This document shows, piece by piece, positions 15,542 through 23,244 of a stretch of DNA of 32,167 bases. The stretch's first letter is position 1; the number at the start of each line of letters is the position of its first letter. Both the position numbers and the translations under genes were made by a program. A model generated the notes under the pieces. The model did no database searches. It had not been told where the DNA came from and saw only the letters and a program-made list of their open reading frames with translations. This stretch comes from JAUSNA01 sp964511965 (GTDB lineage Bacteria; Patescibacteriota; Microgenomatia; Levybacterales; GWA1-39-11): NCBI GenBank assembly GCA_964511965.1, contig CAZEGF010000049.1, forward strand, positions 1-32,167, written 5' to 3'.

Positions 15542-15563
15542 GCGCGTCGTATCGACGTGTTTT
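15542..15563 (+). promoter_or_regulatory. Stable hairpin plus T-run in the leader of the PrgI operon (attenuator-like)
   Basis: GCGCGTCG-TAT-CGACGTGT forms an 8-bp stem (five inner Watson-Crick pairs plus one C-G and two G-U pairs further out) with a 3-nt loop, followed by TTTT. It is G+C-rich in an A+T-rich leader and ends about 12 nt before the ATG at 15573. The shape is that of an intrinsic terminator or attenuator, but it could also be a protein-binding dyad. Confidence 0.55.
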
Positions 15564-15572
15564 AAATTTATT

Positions 15573-16835
15573 ATGGAAAATCATCCTATTCCTCAAGACG
15601 TCACCGGATTCAAATTTAAATTAATAGGAAGTATAACGGTCAAACAATTTCTTTATATCGTAGCCGGAGGGATACTTGCTGCAGTTTGTTTTATCTTACC
15701 AATTACAGCTTTTATTAAAATCCCACTTGCAGTTATCTTTGGAGGAATGGGAGCAATGATTGCATTTATCCCAATTGATGGTAGACCAATGGATGTAATG
15801 TTAAAAAACTTTCTCAAAGCACTTCCTGCCGAAAACCAATATATATTTAAAAAAAGAGGGGCCGAAGCTTTAATTACTGAATTTTTCACCCCACAACAAG
15901 CAGCTGCAATAAAGGAAGAAAAGACAAAGTCGGATGAAGAAAATGCGCAAGACGCCAGACGCGCTCTTCTCTACAAAACTCTCAAACACTCAGATAGACC
16001 TGATGAAAAAGAACAGGCGGTACTTACAAATATAAATCAGTATTTGCACGAAACAACCCATTCTGCTTCCCCACCACAACAAAACATTGATGTGGTTCCA
16101 AATCCCGTTGCAGCCGTTCAAGTTGTAGCCCCACCAACATCTATAGAAAATGACAAAACTTTTGAATCTCTGCAAATCGCAACGCCTCCTAAAGTCCGAC
16201 CAATTGAGACTCCAATAGCAAAACCAGCTCCTGTTATCCAGGAAGTTGAAAAACCAAACTTTGTTGCACCTCTTGTTGGCCAAACACCACTGAGCGTTCC
16301 GGCAAAACCTGCTCCACAACAAGAAACCCAAGCGCCACGGGTAGAAAAAGCACCTGTTGAGAATTTAACGGCTGCATCTATCCCTCTTCAGACTGTTGCC
16401 ACAGCCGCCCCTATTCAAGCCGTTGCCCTAGATAAAAGCAAAAACGCAACATCGGTTGCTCCCGAAACCAGTCTTCAAGCAGGCTTTCCTACACTTCCCG
16501 ACACCCCGAACATAGTAATGGGGATAATAAAAGACCCACGGGGAAAAGTTATTCCGAATATATTGGTTGAGATTATGAGTGAACAAGGAATTCCGGTCCG
16601 CGCTTTTAAAACCAACGCACTTGGGCAATTTGCTGCTGCTACTCCGCTTCCTAACGGAGAATATAATGTTTTACTTGAGGACCCACGAAAACAAAATGAA
16701 TTTGAACAGATTCATATATCCCTAACTGGTGAGATATTTAATCCAATAGAAATTGTTTCAACTGATCAACGCGAGAAATTAAGACAGGAATTGTTTGGTC
16801 AAAATCAGGCTGCCCAGCCGGTTGCCACGGCTTAA
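15573..16835 (+). CDS. PrgI-family (VirB3-like) T4SS protein with C-terminal carboxypeptidase-regulatory-like domain
   Basis: The 420-residue protein begins with a PrgI-type module. After P-Q-D-V-T-G-F-K-F-K-L-I-G-S-I-T-V-K-Q there are two membrane helices (about 24-45 and 48-67) and the loop I-P-I-D-G-R-P-M-D. PrgI is the VirB3 equivalent, a small inner-membrane partner of VirB4. A long, proline/alanine/valine-rich linker (about 160-310) leads to a C-terminal beta-sandwich-like domain (about 312-400; G-I-I-K-D-P-R-G-K-V-I-P-N-I-L-V-E-I, later T-N-A-L-G-Q-F) of the carboxypeptidase-regulatory/SpaA-like type. It is the first gene of the operon, with the TraC-like gene 2 bp downstream. The extended architecture is much longer than a typical ~100-residue PrgI. 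Confidence 0.8.
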   Translation: MENHPIPQDVTGFKFKLIGSITVKQFLYIVAGGILAAVCFILPITAFIKIPLAVIFGGMGAMIAFIPIDGRPMDVMLKNFLKALPAENQYIFKKRGAEALITEFFTPQQAAAIKEEKTKSDEENAQDARRALLYKTLKHSDRPDEKEQAVLTNINQYLHETTHSASPPQQNIDVVPNPVAAVQVVAPPTSIENDKTFESLQIATPPKVRPIETPIAKPAPVIQEVEKPNFVAPLVGQTPLSVPAKPAPQQETQAPRVEKAPVENLTAASIPLQTVATAAPIQAVALDKSKNATSVAPETSLQAGFPTLPDTPNIVMGIIKDPRGKVIPNILVEIMSEQGIPVRAFKTNALGQFAAATPLPNGEYNVLLEDPRKQNEFEQIHISLTGEIFNPIEIVSTDQREKLRQELFGQNQAAQPVATA

Positions 16836-16837
16836 TT

Positions 16838-17485
16838 ATGTCCAAAAAAGATAAAATACATTCAACAACACAAGATTTTACAGAAATTGTAGATATTGTA
16901 GATGACGTTGTTCTACTAAAAGGCAGAAATGCATGTGCGGTTCTTGAAGTCTCTTCGGTAAATTTCTTTCTTTTATCAGCCGATGAACAAAATGCAAGAA
17001 TTTACGGATACATGTCGCTTATCAATTCCCTTTCTTTTGCAATTCAAATACTTATTGTTTCAAAAAGGGTTGATATGGGAAGTTATCTAAAATTGTTAGA
17101 TACAAAAATTGACAGCGTACAAAACAATAAATTGAAAGAACACTTAACTATGTACCGGGAATTCATAGACGAACTCGTAAAAAATGAGGGACTTTTGGAT
17201 AAAAAAATCTACGTTGTTGTACCATATTCATACCTTGAAGCAAGCATAGTTCCACCCGGCCAAACTGCAAAAACACAACCCAACAAAGCCGGTCCATTTG
17301 CAGAGCAAGCAAAAAATGCACTGGATTCAAAAAAGAGCGTTATCCAAGCGCAAATTGAAAGAATGGGACTTATGGCTCGTCCTCTTTCACACGAAGAATT
17401 AATAAAACTCTTTTATGAGATCTTGAACAATGACAGTATTACCGTTGATTTCGATTCATCAGATGTTAAGAACGTTATAGTTTGA
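16838..17485 (+). CDS. TraC-like domain protein, VirB4 accessory
   Basis: This 215-residue soluble protein begins with T-Q-D-F-T-E-I-V-D-I-V-D-D-V-V-L-L-K-G-R-N-A-C and continues with alternating strands and helices. It lacks a Walker A. It resembles the N-terminal (non-ATPase) domain of TraC/VirB4 proteins, which contacts the membrane partner. In Patescibacteria this domain is often a stand-alone gene beside VirB4, as here. It is tightly coupled to PrgI (2-bp gap) and separated by 81 bp from virB4. It ends in TGA, confirming TGA as a stop in this genome. Confidence 0.7.
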   Translation: MSKKDKIHSTTQDFTEIVDIVDDVVLLKGRNACAVLEVSSVNFFLLSADEQNARIYGYMSLINSLSFAIQILIVSKRVDMGSYLKLLDTKIDSVQNNKLKEHLTMYREFIDELVKNEGLLDKKIYVVVPYSYLEASIVPPGQTAKTQPNKAGPFAEQAKNALDSKKSVIQAQIERMGLMARPLSHEELIKLFYEILNNDSITVDFDSSDVKNVIV

Positions 17486-17566
17486 GCTTAGAAATGAGAT
17501 GTAAGAATTCAGAACTTCAACTTAAAAGTTTTGAGCTCTAAGATCTGAGTTTTGAATTAAATTACT
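17486..17566. repeat. AT-rich spacer with degenerate TTTTGA / TCTGA-type words
   Basis: This 81-bp gap inside an otherwise closely packed operon holds near-repeats: TTAGAAATGAGATGTAAGAATTC, CAGAACTTCAACTTAAAAGTTTTGAGC, and CTAAGATCTGAGTTTTGAATT given here as separate pieces. ACTT-AA-AAGT is a small dyad. It resembles in style the nrdR-nrdJ spacer. No promoter or ORF is convincing. Confidence 0.4.
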
Positions 17567-19699
17567 ATGTTTGGTAAAAAGAAAGTTCAACAACCCGCAC
17601 TACCTCCTACTCCAATAGCCGGAGGACAACCTGCTGCCGCAGCTCAAGCACCTGCAACGGCTAATCCTGCTATCGCGTCAAAAAAACCACCTATAAACGC
17701 TAAGACAAATGAGTCTCTAAAGCAAGGGTCTGTGAGCGTTGTTGATATTATTGCCCCCTCTTCTGTTGAGGTGGATTTCAAACATATCCGGGTTGGGGAA
17801 ACGTTTTATAGAACGTTTTTTGTAGTTGATTATCCGCGACAGGTTTCACCAAATTGGCTTTCTATTCTTATTGATTATAAAGAGACGATGAATATTTCAA
17901 TGTTTATATACCCTGTTGAATCAAAAGATGTTTTGTCTAACCTCCGCCGCAAGATAGCAGAAATGGAAGCAACTATTGAAACCGACACAGAGCAAGGAAT
18001 AGAACCCGACCCTAAAATTAGGGCGTCTCTTGAAGATGCAATAGCTCTTCGTGAGGAGTTGGCTCGTGGACTTGAGCGGTTTTATCAATTTGGTCTTTAC
18101 GTCACTCTAGCATCAACTGATGTTGAAGATCTCAATCTTAGATCAAAAGAACTTATCTCCCTACTTGCTTCCAACCTTCTCGTTGTAAAACCTGCGACGC
18201 TTCAAATGGAAGACGGTTTTAAAAGCACCCTTCCTATGGGTGTTGACAAACTTTTTTCAACACGCAACATGGACACAACCTCAGTTGCTTCCACCTTTCC
18301 CTTTACCTCATATGAGCTATCGCATCCTAACGGAATATTGTATGGGGTAAATACACTTAACAACTCACTTGTCATAGTTGATAGATTTTCTTTGGAAAAT
18401 GCAAATTCGGTTGTCTTTGGAAAGTCCGGATCCGGAAAGTCATTTCTAGTCAAACTTGAAGTGTTGCGTCAAATGATGTTTGAAACCGAAGTTATGATTA
18501 TTGACCCCGAAGATGAATATAGAACACTTTGTGAGTCGCTAGGAGGAGAATACATATCATTTTCTAAAGATTCTGCTATTAAAATTAATCCATTTGCACT
18601 ACTCCCCGATGACCAATCGGAGGCACAACTTGGAACAAAAATATTAAGTGTTCATGGACTTTTAAAAACTATGATGGGGGAAATGACTGCTACACAAGAA
18701 GCTATACTTGACCGCTCAATTGTTCTTGCTTACAAGCAAAAAGGGATAACTCCTGATCCTTCAACATATAAATTAGAACCTCCAATTTTAGAAGACCTCT
18801 ATAAAACCTTACTAAATATGGAAGAACCAGACGCTAAGGAGCTCGCATTTAGACTCGAAAAGTATGTAAAGGGAGGATTTTCTGGTCTATTTAATCACCA
18901 GACGAATTATGATGTCAAAAATCAACTCACAGTATTTTCTTTGAGGCAGCTTGAAGACGTTTTAAGACCCATTGCGATGCATGTAATCCTTGATTTTATT
19001 TGGACCAGAGTCAGAACAAAAATGAAAAAAAGACTTCTAATTGTGGATGAAGCCTGGTATATGATGCGCTACCCTGACTCTGCTGCTTTTTTACAAGGGA
19101 TTGCTAAAAGATGCCGCAAGTATTTCTTAGGACTAACAACTCTTACCCAAGACATTGAAGATTTTCTATCATCAGACTACGGCAAAGCTATTCTATCCAG
19201 CTCTTCGGTACAAATTCTTTTAAAACAAGGGTCTTCTGAGGTAGAAACCCTTGCCAAAACTCTTAATTTGTCAGAGGGAGAAAAACAGTACCTGCTTACT
19301 GCACAAGTTGGAGAGGGGCTTTTATTTGCTGGTCAAAATCATGTAACAGCTCAATTTGTCGCCTCTCAATTTGAGTACGATTTAGTCACCTCAAAGCCTC
19401 AAGATGCTCTGGCAGCAGAAGCTCAAAATCCACCACCTCCTCCTCCACCTCCAACAATAGATCCTTTCGCAACTCCCGCTCCGGCAATGCCCCAGCAAAC
19501 TACAATTCAACCAGGGCCTACCGAAATACCAACATTTGTGCCTCCTGCTATGCAACCTCCTCCAATTGGCAATCAACCACCCCAACCTATGCCTCAAATG
19601 CAGGCGCCAGGGCCTCTAACTCCACCTTCGATGAGTGGTACTATTCCGCCTGTTCAACCACAAACGACCATACAAAAACCGCAAGAAACAACTACGTAG
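17567..19699 (+). CDS. virB4: VirB4/TraC-type T4SS ATPase
   Basis: VirB4 is the cytoplasmic ATPase that powers pilus assembly and transfer. The 710-residue protein has an Ala/Pro-rich N-terminal tail (about 1-50), a VirB4 N-terminal domain, Walker A G285-K-S-G-S-G-K291-S292, and Walker B L-L-I-V-D494-E495-A-W. A conserved T-Q-D motif follows near residue 525 (L-T-T-L-T-Q-D-I-E-D-F). The C-terminus (about 625-710) is a proline/glutamine-rich tail (P-P-P-P-P-P-P-T, then repeated P-x-P-x-Q), unusual for VirB4 and probably disordered. It follows the TraC-like gene and precedes the lysozyme-like gene by 3 bp. ATPase identity is firm; what is transferred is unknown. Confidence 0.93.
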   Translation: MFGKKKVQQPALPPTPIAGGQPAAAAQAPATANPAIASKKPPINAKTNESLKQGSVSVVDIIAPSSVEVDFKHIRVGETFYRTFFVVDYPRQVSPNWLSILIDYKETMNISMFIYPVESKDVLSNLRRKIAEMEATIETDTEQGIEPDPKIRASLEDAIALREELARGLERFYQFGLYVTLASTDVEDLNLRSKELISLLASNLLVVKPATLQMEDGFKSTLPMGVDKLFSTRNMDTTSVASTFPFTSYELSHPNGILYGVNTLNNSLVIVDRFSLENANSVVFGKSGSGKSFLVKLEVLRQMMFETEVMIIDPEDEYRTLCESLGGEYISFSKDSAIKINPFALLPDDQSEAQLGTKILSVHGLLKTMMGEMTATQEAILDRSIVLAYKQKGITPDPSTYKLEPPILEDLYKTLLNMEEPDAKELAFRLEKYVKGGFSGLFNHQTNYDVKNQLTVFSLRQLEDVLRPIAMHVILDFIWTRVRTKMKKRLLIVDEAWYMMRYPDSAAFLQGIAKRCRKYFLGLTTLTQDIEDFLSSDYGKAILSSSSVQILLKQGSSEVETLAKTLNLSEGEKQYLLTAQVGEGLLFAGQNHVTAQFVASQFEYDLVTSKPQDALAAEAQNPPPPPPPPTIDPFATPAPAMPQQTTIQPGPTEIPTFVPPAMQPPPIGNQPPQPMPQMQAPGPLTPPSMSGTIPPVQPQTTIQKPQETTT

Positions 19700-19702
19700 A
19701 CT

Positions 19703-20950
19703 ATGGCATCAGAAGCGGCACAAAAACTCTATGGCCAACAAAATTCAAGACAACAGGATCAGCAAAATGATCAAAACAATGAAGAGAATGCGTCCGGTCA
19801 ATTAACAGCAAACCCATCGTCGGACGTAAAACAGGCCGCAAACACAGCCAAATCCACTTTTAATACCGCGAAAAGAACAGCAGAGGTAGCCCAAAAAACT
19901 GCACAAACTGTGCAAAAAGCCGCACAAGCTGCCCGAGCTGCTGCCCTTCTTGCAAACCCGTGGGTTTTAGGAGCAATTGCAATTGCCCTTGCCATTCTTT
20001 TAATCTATCTTCTTTTTTTCCATAACGGCGGAGGTGACGATGTGTCTTTAGATGATTCGCAGGCAACAAGCTCAACAGCTCCAGGAGGGGTTCCAGGGTC
20101 TGTACCCTCAATTCCCGGGGTAACCGTGCGACTTACGGGGCCTGACCAATCTCAAAATGGTGCAGATATCACATATGAGGTCAGTGTCGTCTACGACCCT
20201 TCACTTGCTAAAGTTCCGCTTGAAAACGTTATTCTTTTTGACACGATCCCAAACAATGCAACCTTTGTAGGTACTGACGGCGTCCAAGCAGCCGACTCTA
20301 CTTCTTCGGTTGTAACATGGTCTCTCAAAGACCCGGCAAATCAAAAAATATTTCACATTACGCTTCGCCCCATAACAAATGACACATACATAATAAATAC
20401 AGTCCAAGCAAAAATAGCCGGAGGTGGTGGTACCGGGCAGTCAAAAGATTCAGATGAATTTCTTGCGCTATTTACCGGACAAGGAAGAAATTTAAGCGTT
20501 CTTGGTGGGAGAACTAATTTTATCAATACAATAATCCTAAATGCCTCAGGACTTTCTCTCACCGGCAAAGAATCGTACCTTGGCTCTATATATGATGCAG
20601 GAATAAAATATAACGTTAATCCTTTAATCCTTGCGGGCATTTGGGGAACCGAATCCGGATTTGATCCGGCCGCCACATATCCCTTTGGTTGTCTAAATTC
20701 TACTGATGCTGGATTCACCGAAAACGTAACTTGCGCTGCCGGAAGTCTAAACCAGCTGATGTCTTCATTTGAAGCAAGAAGTGCTACGGGGTCTCTTGAA
20801 ATACCATCAACAATTGGGAATACTTGTATCTATACTGACCCATTTATTTATGCGTATGAAATGTATGCTCCAATCTGTCATGCTGAGGATGGTAACTGGG
20901 CTGCGCGCGGAAATTTAATAAGTTTTTATAAAAAATTTCAAGGTATATGA
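19703..20950 (+). CDS. Membrane-anchored lysozyme-like (VirB1-like) protein with DUF11-like domain
   Basis: The 415-residue protein has a Gln/Asn-rich cytoplasmic N-terminus and an Ala/Lys/Gln amphipathic helix (about 45-83). One membrane span follows (about 89-106), then a DUF11/isopeptide-like beta domain (about 140-240; V-I-L-F-D-T-I-P-N-N-A-T-F-V). The C-terminal domain (about 285-415) resembles transglycosylase or glucosaminidase folds: I-L-A-G-I-W-G-T-E317-S-G-F-D-P, where Glu317 is the candidate catalytic acid. Four cysteines there (330, 344, 375, 392) may form disulfides. It could open peptidoglycan for the T4SS, as VirB1 does. The enzymatic assignment rests on the E-S-G-F-x-P motif and context. 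It overlaps the next gene by 4 bp. Confidence 0.65.
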   Translation: MASEAAQKLYGQQNSRQQDQQNDQNNEENASGQLTANPSSDVKQAANTAKSTFNTAKRTAEVAQKTAQTVQKAAQAARAAALLANPWVLGAIAIALAILLIYLLFFHNGGGDDVSLDDSQATSSTAPGGVPGSVPSIPGVTVRLTGPDQSQNGADITYEVSVVYDPSLAKVPLENVILFDTIPNNATFVGTDGVQAADSTSSVVTWSLKDPANQKIFHITLRPITNDTYIINTVQAKIAGGGGTGQSKDSDEFLALFTGQGRNLSVLGGRTNFINTIILNASGLSLTGKESYLGSIYDAGIKYNVNPLILAGIWGTESGFDPAATYPFGCLNSTDAGFTENVTCAAGSLNQLMSSFEARSATGSLEIPSTIGNTCIYTDPFIYAYEMYAPICHAEDGNWAARGNLISFYKKFQGI

Positions 20951-21645
20951 TCAACAATCAAATAGTCAGAAAAATATTATTTGTTATTGGAGTAATTGTA
21001 ATGCTTGCGCTACTTAGTATTTTATTTTTATTTCTCTCTTCTTTTAAAAAACCCCAAGAAAATAAGAATAATAAAAAACCGGTTACCCAGGTAGATGTCA
21101 TAACAAATCTTGTAATTGCAACAGATCCACCGGTCACAAAACAGCTCGAAGCAGGCTCCATTCAGACATTTACAATAACACTCGATCCTTCTATCGTTGC
21201 CGGTGAGGTTAAAGTGACGCTCTCATCATCCCCTCCGTCAAATGCTTCTGCAAAATCTGTTGTTCCAACACAAATAACCGTTACCGGCCAAAAAATTACG
21301 TTAACAACATCAGCTCCGATAGAACCATACACCACATACACGTTGTTTGCGCTCTATAAAGGCCGCTCAATCCTTTCCCAAGCCTATCTTAGTACGCCAC
21401 CTAAGGCTACGCCTATACCATCAAATAATCCTACCTTGGCGTCACAACTTCCCTACGAAACGCTTACCTATATTCTTACCTACAATAAAGAACGCAACAT
21501 CTATGAGATGCATTTTAAATATGATCCAAACTCAACAAAAGATCTAACAACTCAGTTTAATGAGGCAAAAACAAATGCAAATAACTTTATTGCAGGCAAA
21601 GGAATTGATATTAACACCATAAAAATAAATTACCTTTTTAAATGA
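20947..21645 (+). CDS. Membrane-anchored extracytoplasmic protein, unknown
   Basis: This 232-residue protein has one N-terminal membrane helix (about 9-31; F-V-I-G-V-I-V-M-L-A-L-L-S-I-L-F-L-F-L) followed by a Lys/Asn-rich linker. A beta-rich region (about 50-150) has Ig-like features (L-E-A-G-S-I-Q-T-F-T-I-T-L-D-P-S) and a C-terminal alpha/beta segment (about 165-232) ends N-T-I-K-I-N-Y-L-F-K. No family is recognised. ATGA overlaps at both ends (with the lysozyme-like and M23 genes) show strict translational coupling in the operon, so it probably works outside the membrane with the wall-cutting enzymes. Confidence 0.75.
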   Translation: MINNQIVRKILFVIGVIVMLALLSILFLFLSSFKKPQENKNNKKPVTQVDVITNLVIATDPPVTKQLEAGSIQTFTITLDPSIVAGEVKVTLSSSPPSNASAKSVVPTQITVTGQKITLTTSAPIEPYTTYTLFALYKGRSILSQAYLSTPPKATPIPSNNPTLASQLPYETLTYILTYNKERNIYEMHFKYDPNSTKDLTTQFNEAKTNANNFIAGKGIDINTIKINYLFK

Positions 21646-22211
21646 TGAAAAAAAATATTTTATTTTTTGTTTTTTTGTTTTTTGTAATTTTTGTATCAAA
21701 AAATGTTTTTGCTCAGAACACTGTAAAAACAAAGGTGGGAGAACCGAAAGGTGCAACCGGCGGATGGCCTACAACAGGAACAATAACACAAGGCCCGCTG
21801 GGAGCATATGACCATGGCCCTCTGCATCTGAACGCAATTGATATCGGTGGAGGAAACAGTACTCCTCCAGTCTACAGTCCGTATGACGGCACCGTATTTG
21901 AGGTGCACGATTGTACCCGTGACGGTGATTGTTCACGCGGCTGGGGAGGATATGGGAATTCAGTGGTCATAAAATTACCTGATGGTGGATCGGCACTTTT
22001 TGGACATCTCTCGGTTATTTTAGTGTCTGCTGGGCAATCTATTTATAAAGGGGACCAAATTGGCATTATGGGAACGACGGGTGTTTCTACCGGAAATCAT
22101 CTTCATTTTGAATTAAGAGGATTGCCAATGGCGCCTCCATATATTCCGGAAGACGTTACTCCACTCAATTGTGACACACCAAGCATTCCTTGTAGTCCAA
22201 GCTCTATTTAG
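21642..22211 (+). CDS. Secreted M23-family (LytM-like) metallopeptidase
   Basis: M23 enzymes cut peptidoglycan cross-bridges with a zinc ion. The 189-residue protein has a signal peptide (about 1-24, ending N-V-F-A/Q). It shows the M23 core: H-L-N-A-I-D67-I-G-G, then V-Y-S-P-Y-D-G-T-V, then F-G-H122-L-S, then G-N-H153-L-H155-F-E-L-R. In typical M23 the first ligands are H-x3-D; here His62 is five residues before Asp67, one more than usual, while H-x-H is intact. Two Cys pairs (C91/C97 and C177/C184) are possible. The overlap ATGA with the upstream gene allows starts at either of two adjacent ATGs. It likely assists T4SS passage through the wall. Confidence 0.85.
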   Translation: MMKKNILFFVFLFFVIFVSKNVFAQNTVKTKVGEPKGATGGWPTTGTITQGPLGAYDHGPLHLNAIDIGGGNSTPPVYSPYDGTVFEVHDCTRDGDCSRGWGGYGNSVVIKLPDGGSALFGHLSVILVSAGQSIYKGDQIGIMGTTGVSTGNHLHFELRGLPMAPPYIPEDVTPLNCDTPSIPCSPSSI

Positions 22212-22212
22212 C

Positions 22213-23244
22213 ATGAATATAAAAGACATTTCTCTAACAAAAAAACTGATAATCCTTTTTATTTTTGCCGGCCTTTTTAGCCTCATATTACTATTGTCAA
22301 TTATTCCAAAATCAAAATCCGGCACTTCAAATTCAAACATTTACCCCACAAAAGTTCCGGTAGTTATATCTCAAAATTCAAAAAGCACTCTTCCTAAATC
22401 TGAAATTCAAAGTCCTTTCGACACAACAACAGGCAACCTTGGTAAAATCTCTTTCGACATTGCAAGCCCAAATTTACCCACAACAGGAACCCTTTACAAT
22501 ATTGCCCCATCAAGCATTCCAACTGACGTTATAAGTCGTTTGAAGTCAGTATTACTTCCAGACGGCGTACAAAAAACACTAGACACTCCGAATGGGGAGG
22601 TCATTATGATAACCCAAAACCAAAAGACCCTTATGGTGTATTCGTATTCAAGAACTATTGTATACACTGACACCAATCCAACCCCACCAAACAAGCTTCT
22701 CCCTTTTGTAGAACTTTCAAAAAACTTCATAAACTCACTTTCTCTTGCTATAGATGATTCAGATCCAAACATAACGTATTACTCGACAAAAACGAGCGAT
22801 CTTACCGAAGTTGGAAATTATAATGCTTCAGATGTTGTTGACGTTTCATTTCGTGAAGCTATGAATAAATTTGTTGTGTACCGTCAATTCGGAAGCGACT
22901 CGAGAACGCACGTATGGATCACAAAAAACGGGGGCGTTACAAAACTTACCTACCTTTATTCTCCTGTTTATGAACCCAGGACCTCAATTAGCCTCCCAAC
23001 TCTAGAGGAGGCTGAGAATAAAATTTTAAACCACCAGGGAACCGTTGTTAGTATTGGAGACGAATATCAACAAGGGGAAATTACTGATATTGAAAGAACT
23101 TCCCTTAAAAGGGTATCTTTTGGATATTTTAGCGACACAACAAACAACGCCCTCTATCCTATATTTGTTTTTACAGGAAATGCATTCTCAAAGGGAGTCT
23201 TTTACCCTATCATTATCTACCTTCCGGTAGATGGGCAACATTAA
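22213..23244 (+). CDS. Membrane-anchored extracytoplasmic protein, unknown
   Basis: This 343-residue protein has one N-terminal membrane helix (about 11-31; L-I-I-L-F-I-F-A-G-L-F-S-L-I-L-L-L-S) and a Ser/Thr/Pro-rich exported part with mixed alpha/beta character. No family is recognised. The ATG at 22213 is chosen because it starts 1 bp after the M23 stop and gives a normal membrane anchor; an in-frame ATG 14 codons upstream lies inside the M23 gene. It is last in the T4SS operon. Its stop codon overlaps that of the convergent dnaN by 3 bp (TTAA). Confidence 0.75.
   Translation: MNIKDISLTKKLIILFIFAGLFSLILLLSIIPKSKSGTSNSNIYPTKVPVVISQNSKSTLPKSEIQSPFDTTTGNLGKISFDIASPNLPTTGTLYNIAPSSIPTDVISRLKSVLLPDGVQKTLDTPNGEVIMITQNQKTLMVYSYSRTIVYTDTNPTPPNKLLPFVELSKNFINSLSLAIDDSDPNITYYSTKTSDLTEVGNYNASDVVDVSFREAMNKFVVYRQFGSDSRTHVWITKNGGVTKLTYLYSPVYEPRTSISLPTLEEAENKILNHQGTVVSIGDEYQQGEITDIERTSLKRVSFGYFSDTTNNALYPIFVFTGNAFSKGVFYPIIIYLPVDGQH

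Noticed and set aside
15367..15624. ORF on the plus strand across the divergent promoters
   Set aside because: It overlaps the 113-aa gene, both promoters and the start of the PrgI gene, with no ribosome-binding site.
3200..23244. Integrated conjugative element or plasmid
   Set aside because: No integrase, relaxase, coupling protein or flanking direct repeat was seen; the island adjoins dnaA-oriC-dnaN.
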